From positions 59,778,096-59,842,095 of the forward strand of contig CANTUZ010000003.1 of the NCBI GenBank assembly GCA_947846985.1: 64,000 nucleotides of DNA, written 5' to 3'. This document shows positions 24,401 to 38,020 of this stretch, in pieces (the first letter of the stretch is position 1; each line of letters starts with the position of its first letter). The position numbers were made by a program, and so were the translations under genes. The notes below the pieces were generated by a model, which was not told where the DNA came from, ran no database searches, and saw nothing but the letters and a program-made list of their open reading frames with translations. The stretch comes from Fratercula arctica. Taxonomy: Eukaryota; Chordata; Aves; Charadriiformes; Alcidae.

Positions 24401-27400
24401 CGCAGTCTTTGACAACAGTCTGTAGGAAATACTAATTTTTCAGGCAAAAATATCTTCTTCTTCTTCTGTCATCTTTCTTTTTACTATTAATGAAGTGGAA
24501 CAGAGAGCTAAGTTGAAAATGAATCACCACATAAATGATTTGAGAGTAAAACTGAAGCATAAGCAATACTGTTTATGATTTTGTATGCAAATAATCCTCT
24601 ATGCAGCTGTTACAATAATGCATTGTTTATCAATTCAAACTCTCTCATATGGTAATAGTACCTATATCATATCACTTAAAGAGTAATAAATACCTTGTCC
24701 CAAATACATTTTACCAAAATAAAAATGAATAATCAAGCATGTAATTTACTATCGCTACTTGCCCGTATATTTTATATAAAATTTCATCTCTAAATTCTAC
24801 TCTGGATTCTTTCCCAAATGCAGTAAGTTTGTCTACCAGACTTATTGTATCTGTCATTGTTGAAACAAATTAAAGCTCATATAAAAATCTTTGGTTGTAA
24901 ATTATGTTATGCATCTCTTATAGATGAAACACTTTTATTCCCTTTTCCTTTGTGTGTTAAGGTTTTGATATAGGGTATTGTGAGAAGGTTTTGCTTGCAA
25001 AGTGGCCTGGAACTGCACACTTTCGGGCGTGTGATGTCACTTTAGCCCAGCCTCAATTTAGGTGGCAGGACATTCAGTAGAGGCTGATCTTTGAACCAGT
25101 GCTACGCTGTTGCAGACATTTGTGAGCTTTGGGCTAGACGTTTCATAACTACACAGAATGTGAGCGCAGCAGAACTGAACGGTGAAGGGAAAAGTGATCT
25201 CAGTCCTCATGCTGGAAACTGGTCACAGTCAACTGTCATCTTAGGGATGACCAACGAAGGCATGGAGCGGGACGTTGACATTGCAGATCAGCAACAATTG
25301 ACACATCTGAGACATACCCATAACTTCAAGCCGTATGAACATCTCTGACAGTCTCTGAAGTATGATAACTCTTGCTCTAAAGAGCATATGATCTCAATAG
25401 AAAAAAAATGGATGGAAAAGGGAGAGAAAAGGCAGAGTCCAAATGTCATCATTCCCATTTTACAGAAGCGAAACCATTATATAGAAAAGTTAGGGTAAAC
25501 AAAAAGCTGTCGGGGATCTGGGATTGGGAGATGGATCTCCTGGTTTAATCTTCTGTTAAAATACCTGTTTAATAGAAGGTTAATTTTCTGTCTCTGCACC
25601 CCACCAACACCATTTTAAGTTACTCACTGTAAAACTCTGTGAGAAGTGAATGGCAAAACAGAAAAATGGCTGCGTATTCACATGCCTGTTTTCCAGGGAT
25701 CTTATTGCCTCCTTTCTATATATTTCAATTCTAAGTTACTATCAGGCTTTTCCCTGCAGTCAGATTTTCCTAGACTTAACAGACATCTTATTTGCTCTAA
25801 AGAAACAATATACAGTATAAAATATACTAAACAGATTTTAGCATGAGGAGGTACAGGAAAACAAGAGCGATTATCTTCACGGTCAAAAAAAGTACTGCTT
25901 TGGACAGATTATAGATATCTATGAAATACCTTTCTTATATTTCTTTTTTCCTCCAAATATATCTTTCATTTTTATTCTCCTGGCATTGTCAGTTTAGCCT
26001 TTTCTTTCTTAGAGCAATTTGTTTTGCTCCTTCACAGGGTATATAACAAAGGTTTCTCTGAACTCGGATGAAGTACAAGTTTCTAGAGAAAGGCTTCATA
26101 CATAGGGGACAATGCTGGATCCTCACAACAAAACTCCTTTGCCTAGACTTTGCCGTGGTCCCACACACCTGGTGTCTTTTGCACACTTGCAGGATATCCC
26201 ACATTTCTTACTGTTCTCTCTGCCTTTGGCAATGATACTGAAAGCTGGATGCCACATGTGCCTGGCCTGCTGACACACTGCTTCCTCCTGAGAAGACCTC
26301 AGTAAAAACAGAGGCAGCTGATGTTACTCAGCACAGCTTGGTAAAAGAATACTGGAGCAGCTTTATTCTAGGACTGTGTTTTGGACCTCTGTGTCTTGCA
26401 CCTGCCTGCTCAAACCTGTTTGCTTTGCTTGGCCAGCTGTGACTCTTGTGCAGAACTGACAGATTCCCGGGTAAGGATGCCCCTCTGGAGCCACTGATGC
26501 TGCTGAAATTATGTCCTCATGAAAAGCATTTTGCTGGTATATAGTAAGCTTGGTTTTCTCTACCTCCTGTTTGTGGTATGGCCTTAAAGGAAGGACACCT
26601 TTTAGCACCTGAGGAGAGTAAGTGACCTGCATGTGGTATGTATTATGTTCATTGGGTATAAAAAGTTCTACTTTATTTTTGGCAGTTTCCAGTGAGATTA
26701 CAGAAACAAATCTACTATTCATGGATGTGAGCAGGACAACACTGGCGATATACAGCTTCATGACAAATACTAAGTGTATTGCATGGGAGACAAAACTGGG
26801 ATCCACTGATGGTACTAATTTCCCTGGTTAGCTACACCCAGCTTAGCAAGGTAGGACAGGTTGGGTCTCTGTAAAAATCAAGTGCAAACAAATTGAAATT
26901 GTACAGTTCTTTTCAACTTTCTTAAAAGGAGCAGTAATATTTTTTTTCCTAGTGTTAGTTTTAGTTGCAAAAGTTTTTCCTAGAGAAAATCAAGTAGGAT
27001 TTGTATAGCCTTTGGAATAATTGTAAATAAACTACCTCTTTGAGAAAAGGACAATAAACGCCTAATTACATTTAACCATACTGATCTTATTTCAGCCATT
27101 CCTTGAGACAGACACAAAAAATAGCATAGAATGGCTTTGAAATTCAGAAAATATCCATTCTATACAAGTCATCTTAAGAGCTTTCACTGAGTTTTGGCTA
27201 CAAAGGAATACACTTAAGAAATAACAATACCATGTTAGATTCAGCCCTCTGGTTTTACCTGGCTATTTTCAACTTTTAGCTCTGTTGCTTTTCCCATACT
27301 CTGTCCTTTTTGAGTGCTGTTTTCCTTTGATGTTTCCACTTTGAAAGATCTGGAAAGTGAAGGGACTATGTTCTTTTTTCTTCCTTGCACCTCAGAGATT

Positions 27401-28469
27401 CCACTAATCTTGGGGATGTTCTGATAATAAAGTGAGCTTCATCTGTTTTGAATGCAGAGGGTGCCTCTTGAAGATTCTGCTGTGGATGAATCTCTGTGTT
27501 ATCACAGTTTCTTTAGTAGTTCCTTACAGACCATCATAGTTTTCTTCTGGTTTGGGGGATGTGTTCAAACCATTCCTGTCGGCTGTTGCTCAGACTAGTA
27601 ACTGTACATGATACTGACAGTATTGTGACCCTTGGCTGTTAGCTTGTCCTTAAACTGCAACAGAGATCCGCTTACCTCTCTGCTCCTCATCTTCCACTGT
27701 GATTGGGAGAATATTTGTTGTCCAGTACACAGAAACTGAGTCTTAATTTCTGCTTGGGATCCTTAAGAAATGTATTGTACTGTGCAATACTATGGATCCA
27801 TATATTAAGAGTCCTACCTTTTCTTTTAGGTGACGTCTTCTTCTAAGTGTATAACAAACACCTCCAGTTATCACAAAATCTGTTTGTATCACCACCTCTA
27901 ACATTTTATTGTCACAAAGCTGAAGTGCATTAGGAAAGGTCTATTATTCCTTTGTACAACAGGGGAACTTGGGCCAAAAAAAAGTAGTATGTTAGGTACT
28001 AAAAAACTTCTGCTCAAGGCAATGTCCAAGTCCTTTCTAACTCCCACAGTAGATAGATGCTGAATTCCAAAATGATAACTTCCAAATCCTTAGTTAAGTC
28101 ATCACAGCATTTCCGGGAACCCCCAAATATTTATGCCTCCTAGTTTTCAACATTAAAATGCACCACATCCTTGACGGTTTTCTCTTTGATATGCCTAAAG
28201 GCCCCTCCTTGTTGGCAGCACTGACTAGCTGATCACTATTGCATTCTCAGCTCCTCTAGCATCCTAACAGGCTGGCTCTCTACAGATGTTAGTTGGTTCA
28301 GCCTCCTAGATATAGTAGAAATACGGCAGTTCTATTACTAGGATGCTTGACGCTGAAGTGGGATGCATGGACCACTGTCCTCAGTGTAAGTGCCTGACTG
28401 TAGGATACTATTTTAGGCTGGGGAAAAGATGTAGAGAACTTGCAAAGTCATCTTGTTGATGTCTTGGTG

Positions 28470-28498
28470 ATGAATATCCACCGGTCTTGGATATTCAT
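28470..28498. repeat. Perfect 11-bp inverted repeat with 7-nt loop
   Basis: ATGAATATCCA (28470-28480) and TGGATATTCAT (28488-28498) are exact reverse complements around CCGGTCT. The stem could form in RNA or act as a protein-binding dyad. It is too short for a typical miRNA precursor. Confidence 0.8.
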
Positions 28499-28615
28499 TC
28501 ATCTGGGAAAGCATGCTAGCATGGAAGTTCTGGGTGATGCAGGAAACTCCAGCACAAGGCAGGGTGGTCTGAACCAGCTGTTCTGGTATGAAGCTGATGT
28601 TTGTATGAATATCTG

Positions 28616-28662
28616 TACATATGCGTATGCATGTAAATACATACATACACACATATATATGT
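28616..28662. repeat. TATG/CATA-type simple repeat
   Basis: Alternating purine-pyrimidine words (GTACATATGCGTATGCATG followed by ATACATACATACACAC) form a decayed microsatellite. Confidence 0.75.
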
Positions 28663-31600
28663 GAAAGGAGGGAGAAATAGAGAGAGAAAACAGACTGTGA
28701 ATGAAATAGACCTCTCTCAGACTTTCTTTCTTTCTCCAGACAATTTCTAAATAACCAATTGAAATATGCCAAATATCAGATATGGTTTCATCTTCCCTTA
28801 CTTGGGGTGAAAGGAAACCAATATTTTTACCATGACCATTCTTATTTGATCAGCACTTTTTTTTCGAAAAAGCTGTTCAGTGACAACTGTGCCAGAAAGG
28901 TTTAAATTTTCTTATTTTAAAATTTCAAAAGTGAACTTGTTCTTACCTGCTTTAGATACTTAGGTCATTTAAAGTGGTTGAAGTATACATGCACATGACT
29001 TCTTGGCTGTGCGTGCCAGTGTCTATCATCTGGTATTCTCCTGCCTCTAATTTCCATATTGACCTTTCACAGAGAAGGCAGGGATTTGTCTCTTGAATTC
29101 CCTCACATATACTCCATTGCCAAGGAACAGAAACACAACACAATATCCGTATTCATACCTGTGTAAGTCTAGAAAGCTAAAATTGATTTTACTTCTAGGT
29201 TAGATTTCTTTTCAAAGAAATTATCTACTCCCAGGTTGGGTCCATTTTCAGCCTTGCAGAATGTTTTCCTTATGTATACACCTTTCTATAAACATTATCC
29301 TCTGAATCATGATTGTAGGTAACATTGTTGGCACAGTGTTTGCTTACATTTTCATGTGCAATTGCTCCATTACTTGCTATTTTGTTTGAAAAATCATTCT
29401 GTTTTAATCAACTTTGGCAGAGGAACCTTACCTTCAACTGGTTGCTGCACATAGTTATGAGTGGGTCCACTTCCAAATGCGATTTAATCTGATTACTAAG
29501 CAGAGGCTGAGTTTCTGATAAATGTGTACCACTCCTCATTTCTCCTTTTGCGATTACTAGGTAGGGGTCTTTCCACATGACTTGTCTGGGTTTTTTTGTT
29601 GTGCTTCTTACATAGATGGTTGTCCTCATGCTTCTGTACCCTGAGAACAATCTCTGGTAGGTATCTGTGCTGAGTCAGTCTGACGGGTTCAACGGGTAGC
29701 AATTTTACTCATTCAATCAGATCTTGAGAGAAAAAGCAGATGCCTATTTGATGCATATGAATACAGAGGCCTGTTTTAGACAACTACTAACTTAGGCCGA
29801 GTCTGACACCAGTGTAAAGTATTTTTACATTCACATCCTCCAGACGTCCCGATGTTTAATGTGCCTACGTAGTCTGATGGTTGCTTTAGTGATATTAAGT
29901 AACATGGGACCCAATGACTCTCAGCAAGTTTTTAATTACTTGGTGGCTCATTTTCCAGGTAAAGGGATTTTTCATCCTGCAGTATTCTAAATCACTTTAT
30001 GATTAAAATTTGGAGAAAATAATTCTTTTAAGATTTAGATTTGGGAAAACATATTTCATGTATACTGCCTCCTCTCTCATACACATATATATCATCTGTC
30101 CCTTTTTTTTTCTCCCAGCTCTCCAAAGCAGAAGCACTGTTTACACCTCAAGAATAACATCCTTGTTTCAGCCATGAATAATTTGAGGTTTCCTTTGCTT
30201 TCCCTCACCTCTCCTTCTTTGGGATGGCAGAGGGTATGCCCAGAAGAGCCATCAGATCCGGGCTACAAACTAGGGTTCCCTTCTGCTCCAAAGGGCCTGT
30301 CCCCAGCCCACATAGAAGAGCCAGGAAATTTTAGAGGTTCATACTCCTCTGCCTTGGTGTCTGTGTCTCTGAACAGGGAAAACCAGACCAAAACAAAGAA
30401 GCAATTGAATGGGGCAGCTGGTTATCTCCAACAATTTTACATCCTGTGAACTTCTCTTAATTACTCGTCCTCTTTCTGGGCAGCTCTTCCAAAATGCAAG
30501 TTGATATCATGCCTATTGACATCATATAGATGTGAAACATTTCCATAGGAGGATTATGCTGATAAAAGAAAATCGGAGTACTTGGGGGAAAATACAACAG
30601 AAAAAGAAAGATCAATAAACAGTTCAGTACAAATTAGCAGTGGGAGTAAGGCCAGTTTTGCCCCTCTTTGCAGTTTTGGCAAAGACAGACTAATTGATTC
30701 TTCAGATGAGTGAGCAGTGATACTTGCTAATTCTAAGAGATGTTTGTTTTCTTAGCTGTTCTTGCTAAGCAATAAGGCTTTAAAAATTCCCTTGGGGATG
30801 GGTGAAAAGTGGAAAAATTAGAAAAAAAATATATGTTAATTAGTCTCGTTAGAAATTCTTTGAACATGCCACAATTAAATTACTTGTAGCTGTCTTGAAG
30901 AAAGTTTAAAAGACTGTCCTTATTACAATGGTTTTTAAATTGCTCTTTACTTCTGAAATGACACACAGGTTCTTTTTTTAAATCGCCTTTTGTTAAAAAT
31001 GTAATTTGATAATTGGAATAAGGTCAGGCATACTAGGAAGAGAAGGAAGCCTGGACACAACAAAAAGTCACATTTTTTGACATTTCCCCTTAGAAAAGGT
31101 ATAGACTGAAGAATGAATAAATTTGACTAACCTCTGTAATGAAGGTCTGAGATTAAGCCATGCAGCAAGATACATTACCCGGGTTGTAGTCAATTATGGC
31201 AGTTTTGGCAGATGTCCTGGAGACTGTGAATTCAATTTTATTGTCTGATGCTTGCAATTTACAAGATTCCATAAAAGCATTAATTGAATACACAGAAACA
31301 GTCTTACTAGCTTGCTTGAACATCAGATAAACTGTTTTGCTTGGTTTGCTTTCTGCAGAAATGGCAACACATTGTAAGATGGTCCACTTTTACAAATATT
31401 TTATTTTACAGTGCATATATAGTTGCTTAAAAAGTTGTAGGAGTCCTTTTGTGATGCAAACATATAAGCTGTTTTTAATGACCACATTATTTCTGAGGTT
31501 TATGCCAATTATTCAGCAGTCTTAGAAGGACCAGAACTTGCAGTCTTTCAAGCGAACATAATGACGACATCACATTATTACAACATAACAAAGCATGTCA

Positions 31601-32644
31601 CTAATCCATCCAGGAAACCCACTTTTTGAGATGATCAGAGCGAATTAAATGCCTGTTGCTTCATTTTGTCATTTGTGGCTCAAACCACCTATGAACTGGT
31701 GAAGTACAGAACCTTTAAAAATTCGTATCTCTGAAGAGCATTCAGATCACAAAAGTGAATGGTATGTTTTTGGCAGAGAGCGGGTGGTCAGCCACGGGCC
31801 TGACCAGCACACAGACACTGTACTGGGCATATTTGAACAGTTGTCTTAAGTCAACACATTTGGTGTGAAAGATAATTTGGGCACTGAGAGTGCAATTTTG
31901 GCATACAGAATATGAAATCTGGCTGCAACAGCAGTTATAGGAGACAAATACTGCACTCAAACTCAAATAAAAGCTCTGAATCCCTAATTGTATAAATGTA
32001 TTTAAGAACATGAGGGAAGGTGATGTTTGGAAGACTACAAACGTTTAGACTAGTCCAGAAAAATAAATTGAATTATTAGATGAGGTCGTTTCAGAGAGGT
32101 GACTTTGTAGGTGGACACTGAGTTTTGCTGTACATATGTATGTAAAATGACAGAAATGCTACCATTTTGCCAGAAGGGCCAGAGGAGCAAGAGGCTTGTG
32201 CCAAAGGACTGGGCTTTTACATAGCTCACAGATGCAAAGTAATTAAGTACACACACTGGTTTGCATGCGTGGGTGGGAAAGCATTATAGAACGCTAAGAG
32301 GAAAGCAAACAAAATTAATTTACAGCCTTGCCAAGGCAATATCAGCAGCCGTGGATAGTTAAATATTTTACATGAACGTCAGCTGATAAAAACAAACCCT
32401 TTGCAGAGGGACTGAAAGCCAGGTTTCTTCTTTTGCAATTAGGTGTCATAAACATCAAGCTAGAGAGGTATGTCTCTGTTACTCCCTCTTTCTGGCCTCC
32501 AGAAACACAAGTTCTTTTCTGCAAGGTCAAGAAAAGTCTACAGAAAAGTTATTGAAAATCCATACTTCCCCAGGCAGAGAAGAGAATGAATCCAGTTGTC
32601 CTGTGTTTTAGGAAATCTTCCTACCACAAAGGTAATTTTTAGGG

Positions 32645-32689
32645 TTCCTTCTTCTTCTTCTTCCATGTTTCAAAAAAAAAAAAAAAAAA
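32645..32689. repeat. TTC microsatellite followed by an 18-A run
   Basis: A pyrimidine CTT/TTC repeat at 32645-32664 is followed by A18 at 32672-32689. There is no AATAAA or gene-like sequence upstream of the A run, so it does not look like the tail of a processed pseudogene. Confidence 0.85.
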
Positions 32690-35600
32690 TCACATCATCA
32701 TCTTCACTTTGAGTAGTCTTATTCTACAGTTTTTAAGATTATTCTGTGAAGGCTTCCTAGGCTAATCCTAGGAGAAAGTGAGAAACTCAAGGACCAGAGG
32801 TATTAAAACTGGTGAGCTGAAGGCAAAGAGAGGTCCACAAATGAAACGTCCATGAGGTAGTGATATGTGGCACATCTTTCTCAACCAACAGAAGGGATCA
32901 GCTTGCCTTGGTGGACTCATTCATTCACAAGTAGATATGCATAGTCTGACAGGGTTTTCATCACCATCTCTATTTATATCGAATGTATTATATGAAGGTG
33001 CATGAGCCAAACACCCCTGTTGCTTTGGGAACTACTCTTCATTATACACTGTATTTTTTTCTTTGCCTCACTATATGATTTTAAGTGGTTTAAACCACAT
33101 TTTATTAGACCACAGAGAAAATACTGCAGGGCAGTCTTTAAGTTTCTAAGGTGATAATAGTTAAGGATCACTGAAAGAGATATTCAGGATTTCTCCAAAT
33201 ACATCTTGATCTGATATAAGGTGTGTCTTAGGGAGGGCAGTTGCAAACAATAAAGCATTCACACAGGACAGTAATTTTTTTCCAAAAATCTCCAAATCCA
33301 GCCTTTTACATTTCCACAGCCCTTCTTTATGTCGGTAGTCATCAGCACTTTTTTTTCCTATAACTGTTTGCGTAGATGAGGTATCACTTCAATAATGATA
33401 TTGGAGCTCCAAGATGATAACTTAAGACAATAAGGAAACAACTCCTTTGAAAAGATGAGCAAAGCACCTGTACATTCACTCTGGGCAAATGCATTATCCT
33501 ACTCCCTGCCCTGACACATGCATGAAAGATTTAGGAGAAAATTGTAGTTGAATGCTTATAGAGATTCTTATCTTTCCTGTCAATTTTCATCGTGAATCTG
33601 AGAGGTGAAATCTTAGCTCAGAGTTGTAAGGTTTCACTTGGGTCTCTTAAAAAAAGCGATTCAGCTCCATGACTTTAAGCATGATGAAGATGAGAAACAT
33701 CATCCCTTTAATATTCTAGCTTTGCAACCCCATATGGCCACATATAGTGAAATTGCTAGGTGTGAGTTGTGAAGAAAATTTTCTCAGTCTTTGGGCACAG
33801 TGACTCTTATTTTAAGATTATCAAAGTATGAGTCTTTGATGCTTCTCCTTTATTTTCACCGGTTTAAGGTTCTTGGACTCCAGAGCTACTTCATTGTAGA
33901 AGTGGAGAGTCCTGCACTGCGGCAACAAATACGATTTTGTTGTTTTGTTTCTAGGGAGAGGAAGAAAACACTTTCCCTACTTTCAGTTTTCTTCTGCATT
34001 AGGCCAAATCCACAGGTGAACTTATTCTTGACAAGATATGTCACTATTTTATCTTTATGCATGAAGCTGTTGAGAAACTGCTGCTAACCACAGTATTTGC
34101 CCAAAAATCCATGTCTGCCATATTGTAGTTTAACCTTAACTTTTTGAAATCATAATCCCAAGAGGTGAAAAGGCAATTCAGATAAAAATCACATTAAAGC
34201 AAAAGCAGAACTTTTTACAGATCAGTAATTTTGCATTTTGCAACCTCCTGCAATGTTTGGGGCTTCAGTGAAGAAGTCAAAGGGAAGATCATGCTAAAGG
34301 ATAGGCAGGCTTTAAGGGTGGCTGTGGTGATGTATGCCTGGTTTAACAAGGGTTTACACATGCTGTCAAAGTTTCTGGCTATCACAACCCAGCTTGGTAT
34401 TGGTCAATGAAATTAGAGACATCTACTTAAGTTCAATTACTCTACATTTAGAAACCTAGTCTAAAGGAGAGGAGACATAATGGTTAAGAAAGGCAGTGTT
34501 TTGCTTTGAGGGAAAAGAAAAGCACATCTAACCATTGTAGCACGGTCTGTCTAAATTAAACAGAGTATTTTTCCTATGCATTGAATTTTTACACTAATAA
34601 TATTTGATAGTTTATTCCCACCCACAAGGGCAAAAACCTGTTTTACTCATGCTAGGTATGTCAATTTTATCTGATGTAATACATGATTCATTGCATTTAA
34701 GTACTGTGTGTAGTCTGACATTTTTTATTTGAAGTACGAGGAGAAATTACAATGAGTTTTCTGACATAATGGATGATCTTTTTTCTCTTGTTAGCTTTGC
34801 AATGGAACATCTCTGTAAGGCAGTACAATCTATTACCCTTTACTCAGATACATTATTTATGATAACTGTAAAAATGTGTTTCATTTTTCTTGCAATAAAT
34901 TCATACAGGGTTCCTAAAGATGAATATGTATTTCGTCATTGCTAACTTATACTGGTTCTTACATTGGAGGTGAACATTCAGGTGCTCTTTATTTCTGAAA
35001 GCAGCGCCTGGAATGCCTGGTTTGAACCTCAGCCGGTTTTGTGTGCCCTACCAACTAAGAAAACACAAGTGGGAAAGATTCATGCTCAAACCAAGTGGAT
35101 TCATGGAGTGATGATCAGTAAAGATCTGGAAGGAGATATACAAGACTAATCCCTTAGGTTTATTAATACTGATGAAAGAGAAATCGGCTTGCTGTGCAAA
35201 ATTCAGACCAAAGTTCTTTTGAAGTTTTATGATGATTTGTAGTCTACCTATCACATGACTCATCACTTAATGACTGGTATTGAATGTATTAAGAATCATA
35301 GGAAAAGCCTTTTTATTTAATCACTGGCTTGTATACTATACAAAGCTAAACCTTGACAATGAATTTTTAATTTGATCCCTTTATTTTCTGTCCTCTGTGA
35401 CCTCAGTTATGTCATCTCACAGTAAAGTATGGGATATGATCTGTATGATGATATCACTGCTCTGGCTCTGGGAAAGAGCTAGCATGGAAACATAACCTTC
35501 TCCAGCAGTTAGGCTGAGATATACTTCAGATCTGCGTAGGACTCAAAGACCAAGTGACATGGCCAATCTTACAAACTTCAGTAGCAGACAACTTCAGTTA

Positions 35601-36198
35601 TGGTTCCTTTCTCATGCTTTCTCTTATGCCCTGCTCCTCCAGCTGCATCACTGGAAGTAGGTGACCAGGGAGCTGGAGATACATTCCCCAATTTATCCCC
35701 TTCACCAGGTCACAGCATGGCAAGTGCTCTCAGGGTGTCACCAAAACCAGAGGTTTCCATGCCCAAAAGAGCACCATAAGCTTATGCATTCATGGGTATG
35801 AAGCATTTCTTAACCTTGGAGACTAGGTTAAAAAGATTCTTACAAATTATCTTTTACTGCTGAGTGGCTTCAAACTTTTATCATTTCATGCATGAGACAA
35901 CATGGCTTTACTGGAATATAGATATCTTTCCCTAGGTTCTAAAACTCACTAAAAGGCGGTACTTCTGACATCAAATTTTTCCAGATGACACCAACACCCG
36001 GAAAGGAAGTGCATGATGGCAATAAGATAAGCTAAACACACAGGCAAATTAATGCACTACTTTTGGTCTTCCATAAAAAACTGGAAAACAATGTTACATT
36101 AAAACACATCTCTGCACTGAATTATGAAGAAACATTATCCAGAAAGAGCTTAAAAACAGGTGAGCTACACCATGATTAAATAAATCTTGTGGCCTCAG

Positions 36199-36262
36199 GA
36201 AAAAACAACTCAAAAAACTTCAAAAAACCCAAAGAAACCCAAACACACAAAATAACCCCCCC
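36199..36262. repeat. A-rich CAAAAA/CCC low-complexity tract
   Basis: Repeated CAAAAAA and AAACCC words end in a C7 run (CCCCCCC near 36256). It reads as a degenerate simple repeat. Confidence 0.75.
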
Positions 36263-37230
36263 AAGAAGTCAGTGCCAGCTCATTTACAAGAAAAAAGCCT
36301 GACTATACTTAGACCCTTTTGGACTATATCATGTCCAAACTACTTCTACAGGTACTGTTAATGTCCTTGAAAAGGTGGTTACAGATTTATCTTCTTAGCA
36401 AATGGTTCAAAGCATTTGTATTCCCACCAGAGCAATACAAAAGCATTGAGAATAACTTTTACAAACACAGAAATGATCAAGTATCTGAACAATTTTGGAC
36501 CTACTGGGCCTTCACAACACTCGGACCTCCAGAGTCCTTTCAGACTGTTTCCAAATACGAGAGAAAAACCCATCTCCTTTAGAATCTGTAAGTGGGCATG
36601 GTGAAGAGCATGGGAAGTGTATGCTAGGAATGTTAATACACATCACACAACGCAAAACACTTTGATCTAGTGATCACATCTGGACACATGCTGAACAACC
36701 GCGGACTGAAACCGCTCTTAGTCACACCAGTGAGAATGTCGAATAGCCTCAAAATACAGATTGAGAATTTTAAACTTTGAAAAGGGTACAATAAATTGCA
36801 AAATTATCAATGGATTAATTGTATAGATTTATACATATGTAAATATACTTACTTTAACAGATATTTAACAGATATTTCATAAAATGTGATTGTATTGGAA
36901 CATGCTTTGGCAGAATCTTATAAGATTTTTTTTACAAAACACAAGAGCTTATGAAGTTTTAAGTAGAACAGCCAGTACTACATTTTGAATTGTGGAGGTC
37001 CAAGATCCAAGAAGCATAGATTATTTTCATCTAAAGGTAAGATTTTTATGCTCCAGATATAGGTCTACTGGTATCATTGTAGGTTTTTAGTAATCTTTCT
37101 TTTATAGGCCTGCTACACTCAGTAGTACTTTGATTTGTAACTGTGCTAAAATTGCAATGAAAGAAATTACATGAGAGTAATTGATATCGGTTAGTACATA
37201 AACATTATTAGAACAATTATGAAGAGTAAT

Positions 37231-38020
37231 CATAGAATCATAGAATGTGTTGGTTTGGAAGGGACCTTTAAAGGTCATCTAGTCCAACCCCCCTGCAGTA
37301 AGCAGGGACATCTTCAACTAGATCAGATTGCCCAGAGCCTCATCAAGCCTGGCCTTGGATGTCTCCAGGGATGGGGCCTCCACCACCTCTCTGGGCAACC
37401 AGTTCCGATGTCTCACCACCCTCATTGTAAAGAACTTCTTCCTAATGTTTAATCTAAACCTACCCTGCTCTACTTTAAAGCCATTGCCCCTCATCCCATT
37501 GCTACATGTCCTTGCAAACAGCCCCTCCTCAGCTTTCTTATAGGCCCCCTTCAGGTGCTGGAAGGCCTCTGTAACGTCTCCCTGGAGCCTTCTTTTTTCC
37601 AGGCTGAACAACCCCAGCTCTCTCAGCCTGTCTTCATAGGAGAGGTGCTCCAGTCCTTTGATCATCTTCGTAGCCCTCCTCTGGACCCACTCCGACAGGT
37701 CCATGTCTTTCCTGTGCTGAGGGCTCCAGAGCTGGACACAGTACTCCAGGTGGGGTCTCACGAGAGCAGAGTAGAGGGGGAGAGTCACCTCTCTGGATCT
37801 GCTGGCCATGGTTCTTTTGACGCAGCCCAGGATGCGATTGGCCTTCTGGGCTGCAAGTGCGCATTGTTGGCTCATGTCCATCTTTTCATCCACGAATACC
37901 CCCAAGTCCTTTTCCACAGGACTGCTCTCTATCACATCATCCCCCATCCTGTATTGATAATGAGGATTGTCCTGACCCAGGTGTAGGACCTTGCACTTGG
38001 CCGTGTTGAACTTCATAAGT
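37231..38020 (-). mobile_element. 5'-truncated CR1 LINE, minus strand, well preserved
   Basis: Plus-strand sequence opens with the reverse-complemented octamers CATAGAATCATAGAAT and the GGAAGGGACCTTTAAAGGTC word, then runs through the 3' part of ORF2 to about 38020. The reading frame is uninterrupted, which suggests a relatively recent insertion compared with the other copies here. The six bases AGTAAT occur just outside the 3' end (37225-37230) and near the 5' end (38032-38037), a possible target-site duplication. The 11-base word ACTTCATAAGT occurs twice at the 5' junction (38010-38020 and 38024-38034). Confidence 0.96.
37318..38020 (-). pseudogene. CR1 ORF2 C-terminal fragment, open frame
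   Basis: This is an uninterrupted frame for roughly the last 230 residues of the CR1 ORF2 protein. It includes [58 protein letters not shown] and [12 protein letters not shown], and ends at a TAG at 37320-37318. CR1 ORF2 normally carries an endonuclease and a reverse transcriptase upstream of this part; both are absent. The frame continues for a few codons past the element into the flank, up to an ATG at 38055, which is incidental. No function is expected, though it could be transcribed. Confidence 0.9.

Larger units (their letters stand above)
21432..37230. other. Long unique interval without a recognisable gene
   Basis: About 15.8 kb of mostly AT-rich DNA with no repeat family that I recognise. 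Somewhat GC-richer patches lie at about 23670-23850, 25000-25350, 26220-26540 and 30190-30400, none with identifiable domains. A minus-strand ATG frame of 132 codons at 26363-26761 begins with a signal-peptide-like stretch, but frames of this size are expected by chance in a window this long. The part at about 31110-31320 looks like conserved non-coding DNA. Simple repeats and hairpins are listed separately. Confidence 0.55.

Noticed and set aside
32672..32689. A18 run as the tail of a processed pseudogene
   Set aside because: No AATAAA and no gene-like sequence upstream; it sits next to a TTC microsatellite.
37555..37986. Plus-strand 143-codon frame
   Set aside because: It is the antisense shadow of the open CR1 ORF2 fragment on the minus strand.
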